From Lepiota brunneoincarnata (taxonomy: Eukaryota; Basidiomycota; Agaricomycetes; Agaricales; Agaricaceae), in NCBI GenBank assembly GCA_023014365.1, contig JAEBUN010000001.1, positions 248,001-312,000 on the forward strand: a stretch of 64,000 nt of DNA, read 5' to 3'. Position 1 is the stretch's first letter. Every line of letters starts with the position of its first letter. The notes beneath the pieces were generated by a model. That model saw nothing but the letters and a program-made list of their open reading frames with translations. It ran no database searches and was not told where the DNA came from. Made by a program: the position numbers and the translations under genes. Below, piece after piece: positions 49,330-60,304 of this stretch.

Positions 49330-51539
49330 TCATTTGCCTCTGATCATCCCAGCCATCAGGTCGAAGCTGTTCCCATCTGGCTGGAGGTCAAGGTATTCCT
49401 CTTGCTCTCTCTCCTTTCCTACCCCACTACTTGCGCTAAAATACGGGTTGGCCCAAGTTTTACGCTCAGGCATGGTCCGCAATAACCCATGGTCGAGGGT
49501 GATACCCGTAATACGAACTTGAGTCGGCGGAGTGGTTGTTGAGAGTGTTACAAGTTGGTCACTGAAGATCCACACAGTCCCATATCAAGTACACGCAGGG
49601 ACGCTAAAGGGGGTCAACGGACCTGTGCAACCACCTCTTCAAATACACCTCTAAGAACGGTTCAAAGTTGCCCTTTGCAGCGACGAACCTCTCCCATATG
49701 TCTTCGAACTTGGCGATTATAATAGCAGCGGCACGTTCAAGGCTGAGGTTCGCACGACGCTTATTTCCACTCTCGGTGTTGCGCAAAAGGTGAGAGAGGG
49801 ACGTGATAGGCGGGGAGTTGAGAATGTTCAATCCACAGCCTGTGGTCGTAAGTATTGGTGTCAGGGGAAGTGGGTAGAGACATACCAATGACAATGTCGA
49901 TGCTCCCCCCGCCGAAACTGGTATTTACGAGTATACCTCCGATCTTGCGTTTCTCCTCGGCGCCCCTCGGCCCAACCAGCGCGTAGATATCGTTCGGCCA
50001 CTTCAACCTTACTCTCCATCCTTCTCCTTCTCCTTCTGCTTCCTCGCCACCACAACCCAAAACACCCTCATCCCTAACGCCCTCACATACTGCCAAGGCG
50101 AATAAATACTGCACGAAAACCAATTTGTTGCCCGGCAACTGGTTACTAGTCACCCTTAGATGGACAGAGAACTGAAGGCATCCAGAGGGGGAAAGCCAGA
50201 CATTGGAGCCACGACCCCGACCGGCCAGTTGATGTGAGGCGAGGGAGAGAAGCGGGGCTGGCAGGACAGAGAGCAGGGTCGGGTTTTTGTCGAGGAGGGA
50301 CTGGGTTGAGGTGACGGCAGGGGAGAAGAGGAGGGCTTCGCCTATGTGCCACATTTCTTGTGCTTCTGGTTCTGATTGAGAAGAGCGGGCTGATGAGAGG
50401 CTTTTGAAGAATAGATCGATGTCAAAGAGGGCTCCAACGTCGTGTTTTGTTGGGAGGGTGCCGTTGCGATGGATAATAATGTGTTTGGGCTGCCATGTAG
50501 ATGGGTCGCTCACTATCGTGGAGAGGACCTTGGATTCTTGAAGAAGGGATTTAGTGTGGTTGTCAGTGGATTCATGGAAGTGGAAAGTATCGTTGGCATC
50601 TTTGAGTACCCTGGGTGTGTCATCACTATCGCCACCAGGTTCGAAGGACCTGGACAGGGCATTGATTATCCGTGAAACAATGTTCGGTTTGGTGGGTGTG
50701 GAGACAAGGAACTGGGGGAAGGGTCGGGCGATGGGAGGGGGTGTCTGCCCATCGTCCGTGGTCTGGTTTGCTGGGGCAGGGAGTTGGAGGCCTAGGTAGA
50801 GGACAGTACGTTTGAGGAGCTTGCGGCGATCCTTGTCAAGCCTACTGACATCCGTATCTGACGTTGGAGAGATGAGGGCAGAGGCAGGTTCTTGGGTAAG
50901 ACTCAACTCGAGATTAGGAGACCACAACGCAATACGGCCGCCGCCGATGTCGCAGCCCAGCCCAGCAACCTGCCCATCCTGGCTGTCGGGATCGGAATCT
51001 TCGATATAGCGACCGAAAATCTTGACTTGGCGTTCGTCTTCAAACCCGGTAAACTCTGCAGGTGCAAGCTCGTACACGGCCCGCACAACATCGCCATCCA
51101 GGGTGCGGACCTTCCTTAACCGAGGCTCTGGCGACGGAGGCGCAGACGACGGTGGACCCAGGGTAGGATAGATATAGGCGTTATTAAATCTATCAAAAAA
51201 CCGCAGCGAGCTCCGCGCCCCTAAACTTAGGCCTTCTACGCCTGTGACGATGCCCCGGGTGGAGCACGTCGCTCCAGCGCCAAAAGCGAGCAGGGCACCT
51301 CCACCCTCGACATAGTCCTGGATACGGGTGTGTGCGGTTGATGGTGAACGGAAGGGCTGGTCCAGGTGGGGAAGGACGAGAAGGGCACAAGAAGATGACC
51401 AGGGCTGGGTGCGGAGGGTGTGTAGTTGGACGGGCTGGACAGAGTAGTGCGGAAGGAGGAGGGTGCGGAGGGCGGCGAGGACGGCGGCGAGAGAGGGCTG
51501 GGCGACTTCGGGTCCGCTGTAGACGAGGACGTTCATCAT
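49330..51539 (-). CDS. BPL1: Biotin-protein ligase (holocarboxylase synthetase)
   Basis: Attaches biotin to carboxylases by way of biotinyl-AMP. It starts MMNVLVYSGPEVAQPSL at 51539. The N-terminal half is a glutamine-amidotransferase-like BPL_N domain (ALLVLPHLDQPF, YVEGGGALLAFGAGA). The catalytic domain has VTSTQSLL, the ATP/biotin loop AGRGRGSNVWLSPSGCLQFS, RLKWPNDIY, KIGGILVNTSF and CGLNILNSPP. The C-terminal domain has VRITGITLDHGLL and YLDLQPDGNSFDLMAGMIRG, ending at 49330. It is divergent from the promethin-like gene, with 82 bases between starts. Fragments of paralogous copies lie at 46740-46900 and 25905-26260. Confidence 0.92.
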
Positions 51540-51621
51540 GATTATTATTTTTATTTATTTATTTGTTTATCGTTTATCAGATTCAGCACCCGTGGAAAAT
51601 CTCCTCTCTACTGTCGTCATC

Positions 51622-52382
51622 ATGGCAGACGACCTCGCCTCGTACTTTGACAGGAGCATTACTGCAGCCCGGGGCTATTCCACTCGGTGCGTTGATGTAT
51701 ACGCACTCTGCGAACATGCTAAACAATCCCTAGACTCGACCATGACTATGCGCGGCCCGCATACAAGAACATCAAAGGGCACTTTGACGAGCGCCCTGTA
51801 GTATCCGTGCGCATACATCCATCTTTTTCGCAGACTCAACACTGAAATTAAGAAAAAGACATTCGTTTCCATCTTTTCTCTTCTCAGCCTTGTTCCCGTC
51901 GCACTCTTCATGTTCGTGCCGCGCACCCCCGCACCTTCCATGAACTGACGATCCATCTAGCGGTACATCCCTCTGTATCATCCTCATCTTTACTGTCGTA
52001 GCGCTCTCCCTCGCACTTCTCGCTGCATCCGGCATAATTCTTATCCTCCGTACGTCTCCCTCCCTACCCATCTACATTTACCACATTCACCTCCGATTTA
52101 GTAGGCTGTCTACTCCTGATGCTCACCGGCACACTTTTCGTTTCCCTTTTCCTCACGGGCATAACCGTTTCGTCTTACCTCCTCCTCCGCCTCGTTCTAC
52201 ACGTCCGCCGCGAAGGGACGTCCGAGGGCGCATCAGAATGGGGAAAGGAAACCAAACGCTCGATCCTTGACCGCCTTGCTAGCAAGGATGACCGAGGTGC
52301 ATCAAAACCGGTGTCTAAAGAGTGTGTTGTTGAAAAGGCCCTGTTATCTGAGGATGGAGTTGCAGACCAAAAGGACGAGTGA
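51622..52382 (+). CDS. Promethin-like (LDAF1/LDO) lipid-droplet/ER membrane protein
   Basis: Small protein, start MADDLASYFDRSITAARGYS. Exons join in frame across introns to give a soluble N-terminus (HDYARPAYKNIKGHFDERP), then two tight hydrophobic hairpins: TFVSIFSLLSLVPVALF, CIILIFTVVALSLALLA, GIILILLGCLLLMLTGTLF and FLTGITVSSYLLLRLVL. A charged, Ser/Lys-rich C-terminus ends at 52382. Four closely spaced spans of this kind are the layout of promethin/LDAF1 and yeast Ldo proteins, which work with seipin in lipid-droplet formation. Assignment rests on topology more than on motif; another small four-span family is possible. Confidence 0.6.
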
Positions 52383-52586
52383 ATCTGGTCCTGGAGAAAG
52401 CACAGGAGTTTGTTTGGTCGCGGTCGCTGTGAATGGATAGTAGGCTTAGTGTCATCATCACCTTTGTTGTATTGTGTCAGGATAACCTGGGTATGTCTAT
52501 CCAATAGTATTAATACTAGTACTACAGTAAACCATCATTGTCATAGCGCACACAGTGTTGGGATAACGAGAGGGATATGCTCTCCA

Positions 52587-55127
52587 CTAATGCCAGTTAT
52601 CCAACTCTCCCCTGATATTCTCCCACTCCGCCTCGATGATATTGGCAACCCTCTCATTACGAGGGAGAAACTGGCACTCGAAGGGTGCAGGCTTGGAGTT
52701 GAACTGATTCGTAAAGTCATCAGGATCTAGTAACGCACCCCCCAGAAATATCAGGCTTATGAAGCAAGAAAAGAAATTAAAGCTGTATACCAGGTATCAC
52801 TTCCACACCGAGCTCATTCCTTATAGGTTTAATCTCAAACGCCCATAGGATGCGCGAGATGGTGATGAAAAGCGAATTGAGGCCGAGGTGCATACCCGGG
52901 CAAATTCGTCGGCCGAATCCAAACGGCAGGTCAAATTCTTTCAGATTCAGACGCGGGTTTGGGTTTGTGGGAGGGTTGGGGGTGAGGAAGCGTTCCGGAA
53001 GGAAAAGGTCCGGTGATGGGAAGAGGTCAGTGTCACGCATTATTCCGCTGTTGTTGCCCGTTGTCGTTAATGATGGATAGTGCAGGGAAGTGGGTACGCA
53101 CTAGAAGTTTGCATAGATAGAGGACCCTTTAGGTATGAACCTGCGAATAAATTCGTAAGAGAGGAAGGTGAGGGGAATATACCCGTGGAAAATACGTACT
53201 TTCCTTGATACTCATCATCTGCCGTGCTCGCGTGTGCGGTTCCTCCGAGGACGGGAATAGGTCGCCATCTACCTCGATATTCAGTGTCAAATGAAGGGCA
53301 GATGGGGAAGGCCACGCAAACCTGAGAGTTTCATTTATCACAGCCAATACGTATGGCAGCTGATCCTTGTCGTGGAACTCGGGCATTCGGTCGTGGCCCA
53401 CAACGGCATCAATTTCCGCTTGTGCTTTTATTATGACTTCTGGGAAGGTGAGCATTGCCACTGTATTTGCGGGTTGATATCCACGGTTCAAAAAAAATCC
53501 GAGGGACATACAGATGAATACCGACAAAGATCCGGCAGTCTACACCCCACACATAATCAGCACCCTCGCCCCAGTAAAACAAGAAGGGAAATGACACACC
53601 GTATCAATCCCCGCACCGAAAGGACTCGACACTGAGTATGCAAGTTGAATATCCGTCATTCCTAATTTCGTCTGGTCCGCCAACACCTGACTCGTCAAGC
53701 AATCTGGGCACGTTCCATTTTTCATCCGCGTGCGGACGTCGTTGAGGAGGTGAAGGAGGAAGTATTCATCCTTCTTTTTGCGCGCTTCGGGTCCTTCGCG
53801 GAACCATTGGAGGGAGCGCTTGGATGGAGATATTGGGTATTTTGATTTGTGGCGTTGTGAATTAGGAAGGTGCTTACCGGAAGTTTGAGCAGCCATGGCC
53901 AAGACTCGACGAGGAACTTTCCAGGGAGGCTAGAGGTGGCGAAATGACAAGTAAGTTTCACCTCCCCTTGACGTGGGTATCAAGGAACTCACTTGACGCT
54001 ATTGAAAGGACAATCCTAGGGTCAGACCTGTTGTACCTGAAGGGGGAGAACCAACTCGCCTCGTGAGATCTGCAATTAACGTTAGTATGGAAATTAATTG
54101 TCATGGACACAAGGGACCCACAATCCATGGAAGCAATGTTCTCTTTCACTATCCATTCATGTACACTCTCCACTCTTCGACCATATGTCACCGCAACGAC
54201 TACGCTCGCTGCGAATCTATCCCAGAAGAAAAATAAATTACAAGACCGCCACGAATTCCCAGGTCACCACCCGTACCTCTTCAAATACCCGTCAAAGTTT
54301 TTGGGGTCAGTCAAAAGCTGCTTCATGAGCACCTTGGATTCCAACGATTGGATCCCATGATACGCAGGTGCCTTACGGATGTGAAATCCATTATGCAAAA
54401 GCTAAAAGTCAAAAAACCGGGGGTTTACAATGTAAACTCCGTGAGCATGCATACACACACCATGTCAAATGAATTTAGGACAAAGGTAGACACACCTTGC
54501 GCCACTGTTTCCACAGTTCACTCGTATTAGGGAGCATCAGTCCGCGACGATTCTCGGAGAGAATTTCCGATCTGGTTAAATGAAAAGGACGGCATTCAAG
54601 GTTCGTCCCTGGAGGCGCACGGGTTTAGTAATTGAGTGCGTGCTTACGCGACGACAAAGCGCGGTCTACTCGAATATGTTTCGGATCGTTTCTCGAGGAG
54701 GTCCCAAGCCGGTTGTGCTTTCCCGAGAACTGCGGAAAGGGACGTGTGAGGAAATAAGTCCCGTGCAGCGTACGACTGGGAATATTGGTTTTCAACTGAC
54801 TGATCGTGGGTGTGCTTCCAAGCATGATGGACACTACAGGGCCTGCGGGAATATGTTAGTAATGTAGGGGTCCGGGATGGAAATATTGATTTTCCGAAGT
54901 GGGGTGGGAGTTGCCTTGTGAGAGAGAGTGTGTGAGAGAGAGGACAAACCATAGCGACGATTCCACTCTTCAAACTTGCGCCATGGCTTGAAAGCGGGAA
55001 CTTGGCTCTTATTTCCTATGCCGGGGAGCCCAAGAGGACCAGGAGGCATGATCTTGCGGAGCCGGAGCCAGCGCAAGACTTCGTAGACTGCGAACACACA
55101 AACAAGAGCGATAATGGGACCGAACAT
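52587..55127 (-). CDS. Cytochrome P450 monooxygenase
   Basis: Start MFGPIIALVCVFAVYEVLRW (membrane anchor), then the proline hinge PPGPLGLPGIGNKSQVP. The I-helix GAGIDT-TAGSLSVFI is rebuilt over an intron. The K-helix is VINETLRFAWPSPSA (ExxR), the meander PERFLTPNP, and the heme loop FGFGRRICPGMHLGLNSL with the ligand Cys. The tail FTNQFNSKPAPFECQFLPR ends at 52587. More than eight short introns can be spliced in frame; a minus-strand TATA lies near 55191-55200. The sequence resembles the fungal P450s annotated as O-methylsterigmatocystin oxidoreductase-like; the substrate is unknown. It is 27 kb from the terpene synthases, so a joint pathway is not implied. Confidence 0.9.
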
Positions 55128-56781
55128 CTTTGGTCGTTAGAGGGTGGCAGCAGAGAATGAGGGTAAGACACGAAGTAGAACAATCGAAAGTCTCTTTATA
55201 ACCACCGCGGTACGGGTAGTTCTGGCCTCTAACGGTTCGTATCCGCACGAATGATGATGACGAATAATGACCACGAGAACCAAGTGCCGGGAATAGCCAC
55301 TGAGCCACGATGCCGATTATCTCTGACACGCCGAAACTTACCGGCGATAAATCGAGGCTGAAGAAGCGAAAGGGACCGATGAGTTAGTTGGACTTCCAAG
55401 AAGATGGTGGGGGCTTTGGGCTGCAGCTGGAGCTGGAGGCGTAGCGCACCCTGGTGCTCGGTTACAGGAGCACTAATCGACATCAAGTTTGTACGTGATT
55501 TCAATTGGCCATGGAAGTGGCGGATCGGGACCCTGCGAGGGTGTTAGGGCCATTGGGTATCGGCGTTTTGATTACCGGTCGGACAGGGACGACCCCATGA
55601 CGGGATTGGTTTAGGCTATGGTCCGACATGGAAATGGGCTTTCTCATATTTCCATGCGACTAAGTGAGACTGGAACAAAGGGAGTAAGAGGAAAAATCAC
55701 GCCGACCCGCTCCCCAGGTCCGTGCTTATTTTTTTTTCTTCCTGTTTGCTGTCCCTTCGTTGCACGGTCAAGATCCATGTCAGGTGTTCTACAACAACCA
55801 GCCTCGTTTTCATGTCAGGGCCACATTTACGGCGATCTTTAATATGGCATGGTTGTCTTTCGCCTCTGCGACAATTTCCAGGGCCCTATCCTATCGGTCG
55901 AGTGTCAGCCACAGCCGCAAGCTCGCCCTCCCAAAAGTCAGCCGATCGCGTTACTGCCGGCATGCAATCTGTTCGGGAAATATACAAAATGGGGACTTGA
56001 ACCATCTGGCAGGTGTGTGTCCATGACGCTAGAAGCCCCCAGCCAATTGCGAAGCCTCAGACTGATTGCAAAATGCACGAGGAGGAGAGGGTAGGCATTC
56101 TAACCCGCTATGCAGCCGCGAGCCTCTTGCTTTTTCGAGTGGTGCTGATCCTCTAACTCAGTAAGGTTTGACATTTTCCTTATCCACCCTCGTTTTTTTG
56201 GCCTGGGTGCCACAAGTTGTCACGAGCGGAGTCCCTGACCCCAGGGCGATAAAGTCTGGGGAGGGACGTACCACTTTATCTTTTCACGTCTTTCACGGTG
56301 TCCCGGCGAGAGAATTTGTATGTGGGGATGCTGAGCCACCTTTCGCCGGTGTAGCATCCGCGGGGGGCTCGAGCAGATTCAAGGGACTAAGAGTGTATTC
56401 GTACGCCTAGCAGTCGCTAGCCCCAATCACGCAGTGCACAATTTGCCCTGAGCTTGGCACTCCCCTCAGCGTTTCATGGGCATCACACAAAAGGGATAGA
56501 GCACCCATCTACGAGCAGTCGAGAATGCGACTGAGGTTATCGATGCGGCAAAAGCTTTGATGTATGAGGTCATTGATTGTAAGCGAGAAATGAGTTGGGA
56601 CTTGGAATATGAAATTCCCATGGGGTTGAGCTAGTGACGATGCAAGTAATAGAGGAACATGACGAAAAGGGTGACTCTTGTAATTATATAAAGCCGCCGC
56701 CGGAGCCAGGGGTTGTCTTCTGACTATAGACCACAAGTCATCCTAAGCCAATTCAAGATATAAAGCGCTCAAACAGCCTCA
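55128..56781. other. Long spacer, no gene recognised
   Basis: 1.65 kb between divergent genes. Short reading frames occur but lack ATG starts, homology or splice logic. TATATAAA at about 56685 probably serves the hydrolase gene. Confidence 0.55.
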
Positions 56782-57769
56782 ATGGCAAATCCGGAACGGG
56801 TAACAGCTGAAGCGAAGGAGCTGCACCTCGCTGAGACCTCCGAAGAGGACAATCCGCGGACTAAACCGACTCCGAAATCGGGATCGGGCAAAATCCCAAT
56901 TCAGTTCTCATATCTACCCAGCGATGATGGGACAGATGAGAATTTGCTGGTGTTGTTGCATGGTCTAGGTGGTCTTATTTCTCTCTCTTAAGGGGCTATG
57001 AAAGGGCTGATATAGTAATCGTGCTAGGAGACACTCACGTACCGTTTTCGAAATTGGGAAAGCAGCTCAAGCTACCGCAGACCGCAGTGCTTGCTCTGCG
57101 TGCACCAGAGCAGTGGGTGCTTTGATCTGACTTGCTGTCCTTTGAGATCTCTCAGATGTGATCAGAGTTCCATTTCTTTATGAAGAAGCGTACCAATGGT
57201 ACACCTCCTTTGACGCACTTGGCGAGCTCATAACCAACCCAAACCCAACACCCGCACTCGAAATCTTGGCGCAGATCATCACGCATCTCACAGTAGAATG
57301 CAAGTGGCCATTACATAGGATACATCTGTTCGGATTCGCTCAAGGCGGGAGCGTTGCTGTTGAGTTCGGGTTGTATTGGTGGAAGGAGAAGCAACTGCTT
57401 GCGGGCAGGAAGGGGCTGTCTTTGGACACTTCAACTTCGCCCCCCGCTGTACCTCTCACATCCTTTGGTTCGATAATTACCATCGCTGGCCCATTGCTTT
57501 CCTTCCCTTCTGCATTATCCTCACCATCGCCCACACCACTCCTCATCGCCTCTCGTCCTCCGCCCTCCGAGTTGGCATTTTCCTCGACCGACCTCTCGGC
57601 ATTTAGGAAAGGATATAAAGTTGTGAAAGAGGAAAAATATACAAATGCAAATGGAGGGATGCCAGCGGGAAGGAACGAGTGGGAGCCAATTATGCGGTTT
57701 TGGAGTGAGAGGCTTGGAAAGAGGGTGGGAGGTAGGGGGTTGTACGAAGTTTTGGGTGGATTCTCGTGA
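56782..57769 (+). CDS. Alpha/beta hydrolase of the phospholipase/carboxylesterase type, nucleophile Ser replaced
   Basis: Three exons joined in frame: MANPERVTAEAKELHLAE ... FSYLPSDDGTDENLLVLLHG, LGDTHVPFSKLGKQLKLP, then QTAVLALRAPEQ-VPFLYEE and on to the stop at 57769. The oxyanion-region LLHGLGD and the elbow HLFGFAQGGSVAVEFGL place it in the Abhydrolase_2 (acyl-protein thioesterase/LYPLA) family. The elbow is normally GFSQGG with Ser as nucleophile; here it is GFAQGG, so the enzyme is probably inactive or uses another residue. The C-terminal part has a Ser/Pro-rich insertion (LSSPSPTPLLIASRPPP). No frame break. Confidence 0.75.
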
Positions 57770-57908
57770 TAGTACGTATTAGCGGCCGGTCAGCCCGGAG
57801 TGTTGTTCATGGTTGCATGAATCTCTAGATGTTATCGGATAGTCGATGAAGTGTTATATTTAAAACGCTTGTTCCGAGCTACCTAAAACCTGCAAGATTG
57901 AGTCTAAT

Positions 57909-58184
57909 TTATTCCCCTCCACCATCTGCAGCAGCAGCAGCAGCAGCGGCGGCATCAGCATCGCCTTGGGCAGCGGCAGCGACCCCGCCAGTTGTGGTAA
58001 TATGGGCGCTGGATGTGCTTGTAGCACTATGAGTGCCGCCGAAAGTAGTGGTTGTGGTGGTATGTGCGGCGGCCGCGTGAGGCTTGCCCTCCGTGATGGG
58101 GAGTTTGTTACTGTTCGTGTATCAGTGTCCGTTGTGAGAGAGAGCAGGAGGGACCTAGGGTAAGTACCTTTCCGTTGACGACAT
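57909..58184 (-). CDS. Small Thr/Ala-rich protein
   Basis: Two exons: ATGTCGTCAACGGAAAG, a GTACTT...GAACAG intron, then the remainder. They give about 73 residues: MSSTESNKLPITEGKPH, a Thr-rich stretch (HTTTTTFGGTHSATSTSSAH), a poly-Ala run encoded by a GCT/GCA repeat, and DGGGE at the end. A minus-strand TATATAAAA lies at about 58235-58247, 50 bases upstream. No domain is recognised. The TATA box, ATG, small intron and low-complexity but coherent frame support a real gene; transcript data would decide. Confidence 0.45.
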
Positions 58185-60304
58185 GACAAGGGCTAAGGAA
58201 GGAGTTTGGAGGGTAAGGGGAGGGCGCGAAGAGGTTTTATATATTCCGGATGCTGGTTGACAAGGCAATGGCCATTAGTCACAATGTCTCTACAATGGAA
58301 AACGCAGCATCGCAGTGTGTATTTTAAAGAAATCATCAGGGGTCGTCAAGGGCGACCCGGATATATATGTATATATAGTTGAATCGAGGCCCTTTGGGAT
58401 CACCTTGTACACGGAAAGGGGAGCCACATTTCAGGTTTTTTTGAATTGAGAGCACCCAGGCGGAGGAGGCCCTGTGGGAGAACCAGATCATACGCCTTGG
58501 TTGGAGAGGATGACTGGCGCATCGCTTAACGTTCCGTTCCCTGCCTTGCGCACCCTGGAATAATGGTGGCCAATGATGGGATAGTTCTAATCCCAGAGTT
58601 CATTCCGTCCTCGAACCCTTGGCCATATATTTCACACTGAAGGCCATCCCTCGAGGGCCTCGTGCGGGTAACCAGGATAGGATAGTGTAATAAGATATTG
58701 CGAAGTTATTTTGGAACTCGTACAATTGGGGAGTGGACGGCTTATTTGGGCCTGGAATGGGGAGGTCGTGTATGTGGCTGTGCGGCTTGGTGGGTGGAGC
58801 GGCTCTTTTACTTTGCTCGTTCGGGGATGGTACGTCCACGATGGTCGAAGAAGCCTGTTATGCAGGAACAGGGGACAGAAACTATATTTGGATGTTTGGC
58901 ACGGAGATGTTTGGTAAACAGTATCGGCTCGGGGACGGCCGACGACGGGTTGGAAATGAAAGTTTGGGGGGGTTGGTACATAAAGAACGAAAGCTTGTGT
59001 TGGGAAGCGAAGAGGCGTAGACAGGGAATGGAGAGAGGTGACGAGGGTAGAGAGGGAGAGGGGTGTGTGGAATGACAAGCGTGAGTGGGAGGGCTTGGGA
59101 CGGGGGGCATATAGTTGACGGCAGGAGCAGCGATTGATTCTCGTGGTGATGGGAGAAGAGAGCACAGGGGCTGGGTGATGGCGTCACTGGGCCCACGGGA
59201 TAATCGCTGATATGTTCTGTCTTATGCACTCGGAAGGACTCTAAATAGACGAGATGTTCCTCAAATCCTCTGTCCGTCCCTCCCCTGTGCCAGGATGCAG
59301 GAGAGGGCTGGGTGCGGTATGTGCAACAGTCCAGTGGGATCCGAGGGAGGGAGAGGAGGAGGGGAGGGGCAGGAAGAGGTGGTGGTGGGGGTCGGGAGTA
59401 GGAAGAGAGATCTCGATCTGAGATCTGGGCCGTAGCAGCGGTTGGCAGAGAACGGCGTAGATTGAGTTGTGCGTCAGAGGGCGCGTGCAAAGTTGTCCTC
59501 TGTCCAGATGGAGCGCTGCCCACTGTCCGCATCCTCTGTGCACTCCCGCCGTCCGTTGGGCGGGGGCTGAGCGTGCGATCGTGACGTGTGACAGAGGGCT
59601 GGAGAGGGCAGGTGTGACGGGTGTTGTTGAGTTGTACACCTTACTAACAGCGTTACAGAGCTGGCCTGCGTAGCAGCTGAGAGCTTGCGACAATCGATCC
59701 ACGCTGTGTCTCTTTTTTGTTTCCCGATCCCCGCCCTCCACTTCTCCCCTCCCCTCCCGCCCGCTCTCCCCGCCATCGCCCGGCCTGCCCCCCTTTTTTC
59801 TCCCGCTGCTCCCGGTCCCCCCTCCGGCCCACCCCTCTACCCTCCACCCACTCGAACCGCCCTTTCCGCCCTCCCCTCCATAAGGTCTGTCCCTCTCCCC
59901 GTTCCGCTCCTCCGTCCCTCCGGCCCTGCCCTCCGCGCCCGTCCCTCCCCCGCCCGCTGCTCACTTTCCCTCCTACAGCACCACCCTCGGCGCCCTCTAC
60001 GTACCAGCGCCGTCCCAGCAACGCCGCTGCCCACGACCCCTTCCCATACTCACCGCGCCCTCAGAGGTCATACAGGTCTGCTCATTTCCCTCTTCCCCGC
60101 TCGACACGTGTCTCTTCCCCCTCGGCGCGTGTCTGCCCTCCACCTGTGCTCATCCCCCCACCCAGGGCTCTCAACCTCTTCGCTGATAGCACCCAACGTT
60201 TGTCCCTACTCACAACCTGTATATTCAATCCCATGTTTGTCCTTTTTCTTTATTTCCTTCCACATCTAACTTGCATTCATCCATCCAGCCCCCCTTCCAA
60301 AATT
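58185..60304. other. Spacer and long CU-rich leader of SNF5
   Basis: 58185-59690 holds no recognised gene; an ATATATATGTATATATAG AT-repeat lies near 58360. From about 59700 to 60304 the plus strand is extremely C/T-rich and probably is the 5' untranslated leader of SNF5. The absence of stop codons there reflects base composition, not coding. Confidence 0.5.

Noticed and set aside
20902..55127. Terpene biosynthetic cluster including the P450
   Set aside because: The P450 is 27 kb from the second cyclase with unrelated housekeeping genes and a retrotransposon between them; no shared feature links them.
56168..56410. 80-codon frame with a signal-peptide-like N-terminus
   Set aside because: It begins with TTG, not ATG, and has no promoter or homology support; the apparent Met is not real.
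57990..58080. Cys-rich plus-strand reading resembling a metallothionein
   Set aside because: It is the shadow of the Ala/Gly/Thr codons of the minus-strand small gene.
59717..60304. Long open extension upstream of the SNF5 start
   Set aside because: The open frame results from extreme C/T content; the protein would be Pro/Ser noise, and the conserved start is MSNPN at 60305.
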